Source: Verrucomicrobiota bacterium (GTDB lineage: Bacteria > Verrucomicrobiota > Verrucomicrobiia > Palsa-1439). Taken from it: a DNA stretch of 51,736 bases. The stretch is from contig PLZV01000004.1 of NCBI GenBank assembly GCA_003152315.1, positions 1 to 51,736 of the forward strand, written 5' to 3'. Positions 9,859-19,735 of the stretch are shown here, piece after piece (the stretch's first letter is position 1; each line of letters begins with the position of its first letter). Below the pieces are notes generated by a model. The model had not been told where the DNA came from. It was given only the letters and a program-made list of their open reading frames with translations, and searched no databases. The translations under genes and the position numbers were made by a program.

Positions 9859-10776
9859 TCAGCCCTTGATGCCCGTCATTGAGATCCCCTCGATGAATGT
9901 CTTCTGGGTGAAGAAGAATAGCACGATAATCGGCAACGCCACGAGAGTGCTCGCGGCCATCAGGTAATGCCATTCCGTGCCGCCGTGCTGGCTCTGGAAG
10001 AATTGCAGGCCCAGTGCCAGCGTGTAGTCTTCCTGCTTCGTCAGAAAAATCAACGGTCCGAGGAAATCGTTCCACGTGTACATAAACTGAAACAGCGCCA
10101 CGACCATCAGCGCCGGCCGGCACAGCGGCAGGATGATTTGCCAGAAAATGCGGAACTCGCTGCAACCGTCGATCCGCGCCGCTTCCGAAAGGTCTTTCGG
10201 AATCGTCATGAAAAACTGGCGCAGGAGAAACACATTGAACGCCCCCGCAAAGAACGAGCCCACCCACAGCGGTTTCAATGTGCCAATCCAGCCCAGCCAG
10301 CGGAACAGGCAGTAGACCGGCACCATCACCACGGGAAATGGCACCATCATTGTGGCCAGGCAAACCAGGAACATCTTGTCGCGTCCACGCCAGTCGATTC
10401 GCGAGAACCCGTAGGCGGCGAGCGCGCTGGATGAGACAGCGCCAATAACGGTGAGCACGCAGAGGATCAATGTGTTTTGGAGATACGTCCCGAACATTCT
10501 CATGGCCAGGATGGCATTCTTGAAATTCTCCCACCGCGGCGCCGTCTTTCTCACGATTTGTGCCGCAGGATACTTGTCCACATCGGCTGGCTGGATCTCC
10601 GTGAGCACACCGTCCTTTTGAACATACGACCGGTACGGGATCCACGTGGGTGGCATGGACATGGTTTGCTCGATGGGTTTCAACCCCGTGGAGATCATCC
10701 ACAGCAGCGGGATCAAACAGGTGATCGCGCCGAGCGCGAGCAGGGCATAGATCAGTAGTCGTTGCAGGAAACGCAT
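9859..10776 (-). CDS. Sugar ABC transporter permease (MalG type)
   Basis: The 305-aa protein has six predicted membrane helices and the inner-membrane permease EAA loop (EAARIDGCSEFRIFWQIILP) near residues 195-215, which contacts the ATPase. This is the CUT1 permease that pairs with the MalF-type gene just upstream (4-bp gap). The periplasmic loop between helices 1 and 2 is about 60 residues long (YRSYVQKDG to RWENF), longer than in compact MalG proteins. It is the last gene of the operon 15813-9859. No ATP-binding subunit is present in the window; CUT1 systems often share one encoded elsewhere. Confidence 0.9.
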   Translation of the reverse strand: MRFLQRLLIYALLALGAITCLIPLLWMISTGLKPIEQTMSMPPTWIPYRSYVQKDGVLTEIQPADVDKYPAAQIVRKTAPRWENFKNAILAMRMFGTYLQNTLILCVLTVIGAVSSSALAAYGFSRIDWRGRDKMFLVCLATMMVPFPVVMVPVYCLFRWLGWIGTLKPLWVGSFFAGAFNVFLLRQFFMTIPKDLSEAARIDGCSEFRIFWQIILPLCRPALMVVALFQFMYTWNDFLGPLIFLTKQEDYTLALGLQFFQSQHGGTEWHYLMAASTLVALPIIVLFFFTQKTFIEGISMTGIKG

Positions 10777-10780
10777 GTGG

Positions 10781-11665
10781 TTACTCTCCCCCGTAATGAA
10801 TCAGCTGGCGTGTGGAACGCGTCGCGACCCACGTGAGAAACAGGATGATCAGGAACAGGATCCACGCCATCGCGCTGGCGTAGCCCATTTGGTGATAGTC
10901 AAAAGCGCATTGGTACAGGTACATGACGTAGAAGAGCACGGACCGATTTGGCCCGCCACCCCCAAACATAATGTAGGCCTGGGCAAAAACCTGGAGTGAG
11001 CCAATGATGCCCATAATGAGATTGAAATAGATGACCGGAGAAATCATGGGCACGGTGACGTGATAGAATTTCACCCACGCGCCCGCCCCGTCAATCTCCG
11101 CAGACTCGTACAGCGCCCGTGGCACATCCTGCAAGGCCGCGAGATAGATGACCATCGTGTTGCCGCAACCCCAGATGGACATGAGGATCAAGGATGGCTT
11201 GGTCCATTTCTCATCGGTGATCCACTGCGGGCCCTTGATGTGGAACCACTCGAGCATGTGGTTCAAGATGCCGAAATTGCCATTGAGGAGCCACAGCCAG
11301 ACCATCGCGCTGGCCACGACGGGAATTAAGGAAGGCAGGAAATAAACAGCGCGAAACAGCGAACGGCCGTGCAACTTTTGATTCAGCAGCACGGCGATGA
11401 TCAGGGCGATCACCAGGCCCAGCGGCAGGGAAAACATCGTGTAATACAGCGTGTTGTACAGCGATTTCCAGAATACGCTGTCCGTGAACATGTCGCGGTA
11501 ATTCAGCGTGCCGACCCACACCGGCTTGGTGAGCACGTCGTAGTCGCAGAAAGAGAAAAACATCGAGGCGCAGACGGGAAATACCGTGAATACCAGGAAA
11601 CCAGCAAGCCAGGGACTGATGAATGCCAGACCGACCCACAGTTTGCGCTTCTCACCTTGGGTCAT
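10781..11665 (-). CDS. Sugar ABC transporter permease (MalF/UgpA type)
   Basis: The 294-aa protein has six membrane helices beginning WVGLAFISPWLAGFLVFTVF, and an EAA loop with YESAEIDGAGAWVKFYHVT. This is the second CUT1 permease half. Its start overlaps the end of the binding-protein gene by 14 bp (11652-11665) and its stop is 4 bp from the MalG-type gene, so the three are co-translated. The neighbouring glycosidases suggest uptake of oligosaccharides released by the secreted enzymes. Confidence 0.9.
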   Translation of the reverse strand: MTQGEKRKLWVGLAFISPWLAGFLVFTVFPVCASMFFSFCDYDVLTKPVWVGTLNYRDMFTDSVFWKSLYNTLYYTMFSLPLGLVIALIIAVLLNQKLHGRSLFRAVYFLPSLIPVVASAMVWLWLLNGNFGILNHMLEWFHIKGPQWITDEKWTKPSLILMSIWGCGNTMVIYLAALQDVPRALYESAEIDGAGAWVKFYHVTVPMISPVIYFNLIMGIIGSLQVFAQAYIMFGGGGPNRSVLFYVMYLYQCAFDYHQMGYASAMAWILFLIILFLTWVATRSTRQLIHYGGE

Positions 11666-13127
11666 AGTCGCTCCATTCCTTGAGGCGGTCGTCTTTCACC
11701 GCATCCCAACGCTTCAGCACGCGATCCAGTTTCCACTGCAACCGCCCCTGCACGGCGTCCAGCGCCTGCTGCGGTGTCGCTGACAAGGCCATGATGCGAT
11801 CGATGGCGACGTTCATCTCGTCGTTGTATTCGCCCCAAATCGACAGGCGCGGAGCATATTGCGCGTCCGGACTCTTGGCCAGTTCTATGAAGGTCTTGAT
11901 GTATGGGTTCGGATGGCTCTTCATAAACTCGTCGCTGACCTTGAGTAACGGGCTGAACTTGCGCTGGCCCAGGCACAGCTTCTCCATGGGGCCCTGTTGG
12001 TTGACGTAGCGGATAAACTCAAAGGCCTCGCGTGGATGATGCGCGCCTTTCGGAATGGCCAGCACATCCGTGTCAACAATGGTCACCAAGGGATGAGCCC
12101 GAGGGTCCTTCGCCGGAAATGGCGCGGCACCCCATTCCATTTGCGGCGTATATTTATCGATGAAATTGTACATCCACACGCCCTGCAGTGTCATCGCGAT
12201 TTGGTCGGAGAAAAACGGGTTCTGCGGCGATTGGAAATTGCCGAACGACGCGCCGAAACCCCGACGATTATCGACGCCGTATTTCTCCGATTGCTCCCGC
12301 AGCCACTGGAATGTCTGGATAAATTCGGGACTGTTGGCGGTGATATGCCGCTGGCCGTCCCAGAGGTTCCCGCCAAACCAAAACACCCACATCGGCATCC
12401 ACCAACCCGGCTGCTGCGGATCATGGCCGACCTGCACCAGCTTGAAATCCTTCGCCTTCTGCTCGTCGGTCGTCAGATCCGGATAGCGGACACGAACCAA
12501 CTTGCCGCCGCGCTTGATTTCAACGATCGTCAACCGCTCCGACATTTTTTCCAAATCATCCAGGCTCTGCGGGGGACGGTTGGGATCGAGACCCGCCTCG
12601 CGAAAGAGTTTCTTGTTCCAGTGTAGGGCAAGCGAGGTGGGCGTCGAGGGCAGGGCCCACTGGAACCCGTGATGCGAGCACAAGTCCCAAAACACGGGAA
12701 TGTAGTCCCCCCGGTGGATGCCGGCCTCCTTGATGAATTTGTCCAGAGGCGTCAATGCGCCCTTTTCGGAAAAGCTGGGAATGGTGGACGGCCAGATTCC
12801 CGCAATGTCCGGCGGATCGCCGCCAGCCGTGGCCAGCATTAACTTGCGCTCGACCTCGCCGAGGCCGGTGAGTTTTTTGACGAAGACACGCTTCTGCGAG
12901 CGGTTGTAGTCGTCCACCACCGCCTGCATCGCATCATCCTCGAACCCCGTCCACTTTTCCCAATACTGAAGAACAATCCGACCGTCAGCAGTCTTCTCCT
13001 CGATCGATCGACCGCAGCCGCAAAAAGAAAGGAGGCAAAGCCCGGCCAGAAGGGCCGGCAGCGTGGCGAACAAGTGTCTCCGGGGCGAACTTGCGTGGAA
13101 ATGAATCCGCGATCTCAGAAAAGCCAT
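11652..13127 (-). CDS. Sugar ABC transporter substrate-binding lipoprotein
   Basis: The 491-aa protein starts with a basic region, a hydrophobic segment (LPALLAGLCLLSFCGCG) and a cysteine that can serve as lipobox Cys. The mature part is a type 1 extracellular solute-binding protein: LQYWEKWTGFEDDAMQAVVD at the start, GDPPDIAGIWPS, then ALPSTPTSLALHWNKKLFREAGLDP. Family members of CUT1 systems bind mono- or oligosaccharides. It follows the clan GH-A lipoprotein gene after 3 bp and overlaps the first permease gene. At 491 aa it is slightly longer than usual, and it has a long C-terminal helical tail (DAVQGRLQWKLDRVLKRWDA). Confidence 0.9.
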   Translation of the reverse strand: MAFLRSRIHFHASSPRRHLFATLPALLAGLCLLSFCGCGRSIEEKTADGRIVLQYWEKWTGFEDDAMQAVVDDYNRSQKRVFVKKLTGLGEVERKLMLATAGGDPPDIAGIWPSTIPSFSEKGALTPLDKFIKEAGIHRGDYIPVFWDLCSHHGFQWALPSTPTSLALHWNKKLFREAGLDPNRPPQSLDDLEKMSERLTIVEIKRGGKLVRVRYPDLTTDEQKAKDFKLVQVGHDPQQPGWWMPMWVFWFGGNLWDGQRHITANSPEFIQTFQWLREQSEKYGVDNRRGFGASFGNFQSPQNPFFSDQIAMTLQGVWMYNFIDKYTPQMEWGAAPFPAKDPRAHPLVTIVDTDVLAIPKGAHHPREAFEFIRYVNQQGPMEKLCLGQRKFSPLLKVSDEFMKSHPNPYIKTFIELAKSPDAQYAPRLSIWGEYNDEMNVAIDRIMALSATPQQALDAVQGRLQWKLDRVLKRWDAVKDDRLKEWSDYDPR

Positions 13128-13130
13128 CCG

Positions 13131-15170
13131 TTAATCCTGTCCAGCGCCGACAAAGCCAACGCGGTAGATTCGCAACTGTCCCTTTCCCTGTCCGCTGCGA
13201 ATGAGGAAACTTATCGCCCTCAACCCCTGAGTGTCGAGAATCATGTTGCCACCTTGATTGCCCCAGTAGATCCGGCGCTCTGCGTCAGCCAGGCGAAGAC
13301 GCACTACCTGGCGGGCACCGGTGGCAGTGAATTGTGGGAGCTCATATGACTCACCGTCGGCACCACGATTTCCTTCGTAGACCTGATGGCCGGGCGGCCC
13401 GTCGCCGGTTTCCTGGAGCAACACCTGAATCTGCAGGCCGGCAGGAGCCTCCAGTTCGACCTCCAGAGTTTGTGCTCCCTGTATATCAAGTTGTTCCAAG
13501 GGCAGATCGCCGTGCAACCCCCAACCGCTTGCCGTTTCGTAAGCGAGGATCCACGCTTCCTTCGTCTGTTCCCACGAGCCTTTGTTCCCTTGGGCATCAT
13601 CCTGATGAATCACCAGTTGGGCGGGCGGCAAGGGGCCCCGGCCGGGTTCCATCTGCACGGGAGCCGCCAGAAGGCCCGGAGAAACACGGGCAGTTAAAAA
13701 TTCTCCCCAAGCCTCCTCGTCGAACGAAACCGGCAGGCTGTTGGTGCGATTGGCCAGGATCGACGGCAGCAGTTTGTGGGTTTTCGTCATGGCTTCGACC
13801 AATCTCTTGTAGGGCCGGTCATGGATGTCGACGATCCCATAATCGGAGTCCTCGCCGTCAATCCAGCGGCCTCCGGGCGGTTGGTCCAGATACTGGAACC
13901 AATGCGTTCCCATGACGTACGGCTCATGGGCAACCTTGCTGACGAAAGCGCGGTAGTGTTCGGCGCGTTCCGCTTGCGTATCCACGGTGACTTCGGCCCC
14001 TTCGGTATTTGGATCACCCGAACTGTTTTGCGTGGCACGCCACGAAAATTCGGTGATCAAGACGGGCTTCTTTGTCAGCGCGTAAATATCGCGCAGATAC
14101 CCGAGATCCACCTTGCCGCTCTTCGAATAGATGTTGACGCTGACAACGTCGGTGTACTTCGCGATCGCCTCCATGACCGCCCGTGGCGGTTTGACGGCAA
14201 AGCGGCAGCCGAGAATCAGGTGATTCGGGTCATGACGCCGCACGCTCGTAACGCAAATGGAGAAATAGCGGTCCGCGACTCGTCCGGCCCAGGCATATTT
14301 CAGACGCTTGGCCGTGCGGTTTTTCGGCGATAACACCGGTTGCTTCTCCAATTCCTCCCACGTGTTGGCTGCCGTGTCCCAATCGACCCGCAGCGCGGCA
14401 ATGTCTGCGTACTGTTCGTGAAGGAAACGGAACAACTCCAGCCGACCCGGCGCACTGACGGGCAGAGCCAGATAGCGGTCAAACAAGGAATGGTTGGGAT
14501 CTTCCGGCCAGCCGTGCTCGCCGTACCAGGGCAATTCATTGTTGAGGAAGTAGCCGATCAACCAGGGATCGTCTTTGTATGGGGAAACCTGCTGGTTGGC
14601 CACTTGTTCGACAGCCTGTTCATAATCGGGGGTGAAGACGTCGATAAGCCGGTCTTCATTCCGCGAGGGACCACACAACCACAAGGCGCGCGTGTGGTAA
14701 ATGGGCTGCTGGTACAAATCCTCGCTGCTCCATGCGCCGGCCGTATTGAAACCCCACGACTCCAACCGCGTGACAGTGGCGCGCGCCCACGCCTTGGTGT
14801 CGGATCCGAACCGGCTCAAGCCGTCGTAGGAACCCAGGGCCTTTCTCTTCGCGAATTCCGGCCGGTCCGGCCAGGTCTCTTCGGGGATGACCACGCAGAC
14901 GCCCAGCGAATAAAAGAGGTTTGTGCCACGCTGAAAAAAGTATCCGTTGCTCGTGCGGGCGACCTTGATGAAAGGCACCGCGGGCTCGGGTCGCGTTGAT
15001 CCCGGGGTCGGGGCGCTAGCACAGCCTGACAGAATCATCACCGCCAGGGAAACGACCGAAAGGAGGATCAACTCGGAATGCGACTTCCTGCACTTCGCAA
15101 GGATGGTCATGATGGATGGTAACGCACAGTTCGAAAATAACTCAATGGCGAACTTCCGGGCACAACGCAC
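13131..15170 (-). CDS. Clan GH-A glycoside hydrolase lipoprotein (agarase-like) with C-terminal CBM
   Basis: The protein is 679 aa from GTG 15170 (GAGGG just upstream), or 659 aa from ATG 15110, which gives a cleaner lipoprotein signal (LILLSVVSLAVMILSGC). A TIM barrel follows: FYSLGVCVVIPEETW, RLESWGFNTAGAWSS, then E212 in YFLNNELPWYGE as acid/base and E374 in VLITEFSWRA as nucleophile, numbered from 15170. This pattern is like GH50/GH86-type agarases and related clan A enzymes, so a beta-linked galactan or similar is possible but unproven. Residues from about 500 onward form a beta-sandwich likely to bind carbohydrate. It follows the jelly-roll gene after 7 bp and precedes the transporter genes after 3 bp. 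Confidence 0.78.
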   Translation of the reverse strand: MRCARKFAIELFSNCALPSIMTILAKCRKSHSELILLSVVSLAVMILSGCASAPTPGSTRPEPAVPFIKVARTSNGYFFQRGTNLFYSLGVCVVIPEETWPDRPEFAKRKALGSYDGLSRFGSDTKAWARATVTRLESWGFNTAGAWSSEDLYQQPIYHTRALWLCGPSRNEDRLIDVFTPDYEQAVEQVANQQVSPYKDDPWLIGYFLNNELPWYGEHGWPEDPNHSLFDRYLALPVSAPGRLELFRFLHEQYADIAALRVDWDTAANTWEELEKQPVLSPKNRTAKRLKYAWAGRVADRYFSICVTSVRRHDPNHLILGCRFAVKPPRAVMEAIAKYTDVVSVNIYSKSGKVDLGYLRDIYALTKKPVLITEFSWRATQNSSGDPNTEGAEVTVDTQAERAEHYRAFVSKVAHEPYVMGTHWFQYLDQPPGGRWIDGEDSDYGIVDIHDRPYKRLVEAMTKTHKLLPSILANRTNSLPVSFDEEAWGEFLTARVSPGLLAAPVQMEPGRGPLPPAQLVIHQDDAQGNKGSWEQTKEAWILAYETASGWGLHGDLPLEQLDIQGAQTLEVELEAPAGLQIQVLLQETGDGPPGHQVYEGNRGADGESYELPQFTATGARQVVRLRLADAERRIYWGNQGGNMILDTQGLRAISFLIRSGQGKGQLRIYRVGFVGAGQD

Positions 15171-15177
15171 CCGGCCC

Positions 15178-15813
15178 TCATTCCTCCGACACTTTCACGA
15201 CCGAGGCGTCGTCCGCAAAAAAAACGCAGTTGGCCACCGGTTGGCCCTGGCCCTTCTCGACAATCACACAATGCGCCTTTGCGGAATTGGGCGGGGCGGC
15301 GCCAGTCACCTCAAATCTCGTCCACTCCGTTGCTGACAGTGATGCACCCCACGCGGGGCTCCACAGTCGACCAACTTCAGCGCCATTGGTACCGTGCCAT
15401 TCAAGGGATAACTGGCCGATGACCGAGCCCTTGAGCGGATGGGTGGAATCATTCTTGACGTACACGCTAAAGTGATAGGTCTCGCCGGGCGTCACGGGCA
15501 CTGCCTGATACAGCCCTTGATAAAAATTAGGAATTCCGTGTGACACAAACCTGACGGCTTGATTGCCAGAGTGCGCTGCGCCAGCCCAGAGCGTCATCAA
15601 ATCAGCCGCGCCGCTTGTGAAAGTTTGCCAGCCAGCCTGGCGGATCAACGCCCAGCCTTCAGGGGGAAGAACTGGTGTTTCAAAACCGGGATTCGAAAGA
15701 AGCTCGGGGGCGGCCGCCTTGCTTAAAACCTTTACGCCGGACAACCCGGTATGGACAAAAAGTCCCGTGAGCGCAAAGGTGACGAGCAGGCCGACTTTGA
15801 CTGACCTCTCCAT
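15178..15813 (-). CDS. Secreted jelly-roll (CBM4/9-like) protein
   Basis: The start is placed at ATG 15813 because an N-terminal signal/anchor segment follows directly (VKVGLLVTFALTGLFVHTGL); the longer open frame upstream is unsupported. The mature 180 residues form one jelly-roll domain: LLSNPGFETP, YQAVPVTPGETYHFSVYVKN and a C-terminal FFADDASVVKV, the usual first and last strands of CBM4/9-like (CenC) modules. No catalytic domain is present. It is probably a binding or surface protein for the polysaccharide handled by the operon, of which it is the first gene (7 bp to the glycosidase). Confidence 0.75.
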   Translation of the reverse strand: MERSVKVGLLVTFALTGLFVHTGLSGVKVLSKAAAPELLSNPGFETPVLPPEGWALIRQAGWQTFTSGAADLMTLWAGAAHSGNQAVRFVSHGIPNFYQGLYQAVPVTPGETYHFSVYVKNDSTHPLKGSVIGQLSLEWHGTNGAEVGRLWSPAWGASLSATEWTRFEVTGAAPPNSAKAHCVIVEKGQGQPVANCVFFADDASVVKVSEE

Positions 15814-15902
15814 TGGCTTCCGAAATCTCAACCTCCCAATCACTCTCAAAACAAGGCAGTAGACGCAATTTGATCGCCGCCTCTTCGCTGTCGGAAACCC
15901 TC

Positions 15903-15915
15903 GGCCGAATCGGCC
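15903..15915. promoter_or_regulatory. Perfect 13-bp palindrome upstream of transporter operon
   Basis: GGCCGA-A-TCGGCC is a perfect odd-centred palindrome about 90 bp upstream of the first gene of the operon 15813-9859. Its position suits an operator, and it differs from the TGCAA operators of the neighbouring units. No other copy was seen. Confidence 0.3.
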
Positions 15916-15929
15916 ACCCAAAGATTGAT

Positions 15930-15965
15930 CCCCCGCCTATCCAGATTGTGCTGGATAAGCGGGGG
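15930..15965 (-). terminator. Hairpin terminator after the PEP-CTERM gene
   Basis: A 15-bp stem with one mismatch (CCCCCGCCTATCCAG against CTGGATAAGCGGGGG, 6-nt loop) lies 25 bp beyond the stop of the PEP-CTERM gene. On the minus strand it is followed by ATCAATCTTT, a weak T-rich tail. It separates the PEP-CTERM gene from the transporter operon. Confidence 0.65.
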
Positions 15966-15990
15966 AAATCCTGTACGTCGACAACGAATA

Positions 15991-16713
15991 CTATACGCGA
16001 CGCTTCTTGGCGAACGCGACGAGACCCAGCAGACCCGTCAGCGCCATCGCGACGGTGCTCGGCTCAGGAACCAGACTCGCATTGTCCCAGTAGAACGTCG
16101 CGGTCGTGTCGGAATTGATGTCCAGAATGTACACGCCTATCGACTCTACGTTAGTGCCACCTACACTAACCGGTATCGTTTCGGTTACGCTTATGGGCGT
16201 CCACACACCCGTGGCAAGGGGTATTGCGCCGCCAGGGGGATTACCATAATTCGCCGACGACGCGGTGGACAATGAGTTGCTCCCAGCATCGTTATTGAGA
16301 CCGCCCGAATAGTTCGCGAACTGCAACAATACGAATGCATTGTTGGCCGGGGCAAGCGGCGCAGGCAAATAGACGTTGCATGAGAATGTATACGTCTGGC
16401 CTGCCGTCAAAGTACCTCCAGCTGTGCTAAGCTTGAACGTTTGGAACGCTCCTGGTACGGTGTAACCGCCGCCACCAGCGGGGGTGTCCATGACGTTTGG
16501 AGCACTTAACGGAACCACTGGCAAACTTGCCGCTGGCACTATAGCCGCCCCGCCAAACTCCGACCAACCGGGTACGGCGAGGTAGTTCGGATTGGGGGCT
16601 GTGATCCCCAAATCAAAGTTGGGGTCTGTGAGCAGGTCCGCCCTGCTCGTTGTTGACATAGCCAGTGTGCATATCGCAACGCACACCAGTACAATACTAA
16701 CTCGCTTCTCCAT
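15991..16713 (-). CDS. PEP-CTERM sorting domain protein
   Basis: The 240-aa protein has a signal peptide (VSIVLVCVAICTLAMSTTSRA), a jelly-roll-like middle (LLTDPNFDLGI...WSEFGG; YTFSCNVYLP; FYWDNASLVPEP) and a classical PEP-CTERM tail: VPEPS, a hydrophobic helix (TVAMALTGLLGLVAFA) and KKRR. PEP-CTERM proteins are processed by an exosortase and kept at or exported from the envelope; the exosortase is not in this window. The start MEK is preceded by GAAGGGAG in a leader similar to those of the genes at 19682 and 20704. A 14-bp operator lies 64 bp upstream. Confidence 0.85.
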   Translation of the reverse strand: MEKRVSIVLVCVAICTLAMSTTSRADLLTDPNFDLGITAPNPNYLAVPGWSEFGGAAIVPAASLPVVPLSAPNVMDTPAGGGGYTVPGAFQTFKLSTAGGTLTAGQTYTFSCNVYLPAPLAPANNAFVLLQFANYSGGLNNDAGSNSLSTASSANYGNPPGGAIPLATGVWTPISVTETIPVSVGGTNVESIGVYILDINSDTTATFYWDNASLVPEPSTVAMALTGLLGLVAFAKKRRV

Positions 16714-16776
16714 AACCTTATCTCCCTTCGGTTTGCTGCCCTACGGTTTTACTAAACCAATACTTTACTCGCTTGA

Positions 16777-16790
16777 TGCAAATGATTGCA
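16777..16790. promoter_or_regulatory. LacI-type operator candidate O2
   Basis: TGCAAATGATTGCA, 64 bp upstream of the PEP-CTERM start codon, in the promoter position. Identical to 20756-20769 and, inverted, to 8415-8428. Confidence 0.7.
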
Positions 16791-16905
16791 GATTTCTGTA
16801 AAGATGTCAACAGCATTTTGTAACAGAATCGTCACGGGGACCAAATCCACACCCGGCTTACGGTGCAATTCAATACGTTTGGTGTGCGTGGGATAAACTC
16901 TTTTA

Positions 16906-17130
16906 CTACTCGGTCAACCAATAGGCCACATTCTGCAATCGTTTGCCGGTGGGGTATTTGGCTTGGGCCGGGTCTGGCACTCTTGTGCCTGTTGGAGTCG
17001 ATTTAACGTTTTCTTCGGAGTTAGCCCCAATTCTCATGTCGAGGCCCCGACCAGCCGAAGCAATCACCTGAACGAGTGCCTCGACGGGAGCCGAGCCCTC
17101 CAGAAACGAAGCCGGGTGGCGTAAGAGCAC
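16906..17130 (-). CDS. Short hypothetical ORF, doubtful
   Basis: An open frame of 74 codons in the 680-bp gap between the PEP-CTERM and pseudopilin genes. It has no signal peptide or recognised motif. Its C-terminus (AQAKYPTGKRLQNVAYWLTE) looks protein-like and could be the remnant of a longer gene. No ribosome site was found. The rest of 16714-17391 holds the operator at 16777 and the inverted repeat at 17177-17264; otherwise nothing is seen. Confidence 0.2.
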   Translation of the reverse strand: MLLRHPASFLEGSAPVEALVQVIASAGRGLDMRIGANSEENVKSTPTGTRVPDPAQAKYPTGKRLQNVAYWLTE

Positions 17131-17176
17131 CCAGTGAAGGGAGGCGCACGGAAAGCACTACCAAGAAGGAAAGAAT

Positions 17177-17264
17177 CAGGGTGCAGTCGCCGGTAGATTC
17201 ATCCAGTCGTGAACGAGAGCGGTTTTGTTTCTTGTCTGCCCTGATTCATTACGACTGCACCCTG
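17177..17264. repeat. 13-bp perfect inverted repeat pair
   Basis: CAGGGTGCAGTCG (17177-17189) and its exact complement CGACTGCACCCTG (17252-17264) face each other across 62 bp. Both are in AT-flanked context (AAT before, TAAT after). It resembles the ends of a small non-coding mobile element or a long-stem hairpin between two transcription units. No coding sequence lies inside. Confidence 0.5.
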
Positions 17265-17391
17265 TAATCGTTACTCAGCTCAAATTGAAAATGATTCGAG
17301 CACCTCGCCCACGCCACAATAGCCCCTCTTCCTTGCCACTCACGCCAACGCTCGTCATTGCAGGGCGCGTATGAGGCAGATTTGAGCTCGG

Positions 17392-18210
<819 letters not shown>

Positions 18211-18293
18211 TATTTCTTTCCGACACCGGAACCCACCGGGCCATATCCCGACCACCATCAATTCCATCGGTTACACCATCCGCGACATTTTGC

Positions 18294-19682
18294 TTAGGGA
18301 GTAATAATGCGGTAGAACTTTGTCGCGTTTGTCCCAATCAGGTCGACCACCTGATTGGTGTTGCTGTTCCCGAGCCAGACGGGCCCAAGGTTCGCCCATC
18401 CTGCAAACCCTACCGGTTGAAACGCGATGACATCGTCGAAGTACACTGTTTCCGTCGGGCCCGAGGAGCCGGTGACCAAAATACAGAACGCTTGTATCTG
18501 CGTAGCGCCTGCGGGGCAAGTCGCCCTGGATTCCATGAATGTCCAGGCATTCTGGGGAGACGCGCCGCTCATCTCTATTTGTGATACAACGCCACCATAC
18601 TGGCCTGTTTCAACAGAGCCAACCAGATTGGTATCTTGGTTCGCTGGTACAGGATTGATGGTAACCCCGCTGCTGTTAAGCCAAACTATTTTCAACAATG
18701 CCCGGGTGCCAGCCAGATGCATCGGCAGGGATGACCAGTTGTATCCGTAGCCTTGCAAATCCCAGACAGAACCCGGAGTAATCCCGCTAAACGCTTGATA
18801 GGCAACCGGAACGGTCCCAGTGCTGGCGGTGGTCTCTTTCACAGTATTGGAACCCGAGTGGGCGGGAACCGCAGTCGAAAAAGAAGAGCCGACTTGCAGT
18901 ATCCACGGCGCATTACCCGTTTCGGGCGTTTCAAAATTGCTGTTAGTGAGCACGTCCACGGTGGGCAGATTAGTGAACACCAGATTCGGTATGTCCTGAA
19001 CCTGATAGTCGGTGCCGTTGGTCTGACTGGATGTGGGAAAGGAGACTTGAATGGCCGGCTGGGTGGTGACCGAAGCTGTGTTGGATGAGCCCGGTTGATA
19101 TAGGTTCAGATCATCAAAAAAGAAGTCGCCGGCATCCTGACTGTCTCCCACGGCCAGAACATATGTCAGGACGGTAGCAGTGTTCGCGGGGGCAGTGGCA
19201 TCGACCTCAAAGGGCACCCAGGTATTGACCGGCATATTCCCGTCCGTGCCGTAGCGCACGCTCTCGGAGACCTGAAGCACGTTGCTGCCGGAATCAAGGA
19301 ATACGAGTTGTCCTTCGCCGTACCCGTCCGGTCCTACCAACCTGGCATTTTGCCAGGTCAGCAGATAACCCGTCAACCGCCAGTTCTGACCCGCGCCTGC
19401 CGGAACAGCCTGGTACGCTCCCGAGCCGGCGGGGGAGTTCGTGGCGGTAAAGCCTGCCTCCATCGAATACAGACCAGTGCGAATCGTGAGCAGCGTAGCG
19501 TTGGTCCCACTCCGGGCACAGTTGCCAAACTGGTTCCAACTGGCAGCGGTGGTGTCATTTGTCCCCGTCGTTTCGAAACCCGGGTTCGACAATGAATTTG
19601 CGTGCGCGGCACTGACAGTCAACGCAGCGATAATGAACACGGCGCCCAGGCGACAAATGTTCGTGACGATGTGCTTCTCCAT
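18294..19682 (-). CDS. Secreted protein with two jelly-roll domains
   Basis: The start at ATG 19682 (MEKHIVTNICRL) gives a signal peptide ending near AAHANS; the longer upstream frame is not supported. The protein has about 462 residues. Two CBM4/9-like jelly rolls are visible: the first begins LSNPGFETTGTND and closes with FFFDDLNLYQPG, the second begins LTNSNFETPETGNAP and closes with VYFDDVIAFQPV. A short C-terminal domain ends FYRIITP, the aromatic-R pattern shared with other secreted proteins here. No catalytic site is seen, so the likely role is polysaccharide binding. It lies 53 bp after the gene at 19736-20704, with AGGGAG ten bases before the start. Confidence 0.75.
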   Translation of the reverse strand: MEKHIVTNICRLGAVFIIAALTVSAAHANSLSNPGFETTGTNDTTAASWNQFGNCARSGTNATLLTIRTGLYSMEAGFTATNSPAGSGAYQAVPAGAGQNWRLTGYLLTWQNARLVGPDGYGEGQLVFLDSGSNVLQVSESVRYGTDGNMPVNTWVPFEVDATAPANTATVLTYVLAVGDSQDAGDFFFDDLNLYQPGSSNTASVTTQPAIQVSFPTSSQTNGTDYQVQDIPNLVFTNLPTVDVLTNSNFETPETGNAPWILQVGSSFSTAVPAHSGSNTVKETTASTGTVPVAYQAFSGITPGSVWDLQGYGYNWSSLPMHLAGTRALLKIVWLNSSGVTINPVPANQDTNLVGSVETGQYGGVVSQIEMSGASPQNAWTFMESRATCPAGATQIQAFCILVTGSSGPTETVYFDDVIAFQPVGFAGWANLGPVWLGNSNTNQVVDLIGTNATKFYRIITP

Positions 19683-19735
19683 ACCTCGTAATCTCCCTTC
19701 TGCTTGCATGATCGGTATTCCCAAATGCTTGTTAT

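Noticed and set aside
8795-10702. 635-codon open frame on the minus strand
   Set aside because: It covers GH30 antisense and the permease gene in the wrong frame; no family motif is present.
16934-16947. Further LacI operator (TGCAATCGTTTGCC)
   Set aside because: It is degenerate, more than 200 bp from any start and inside a doubtful ORF; it may be chance.
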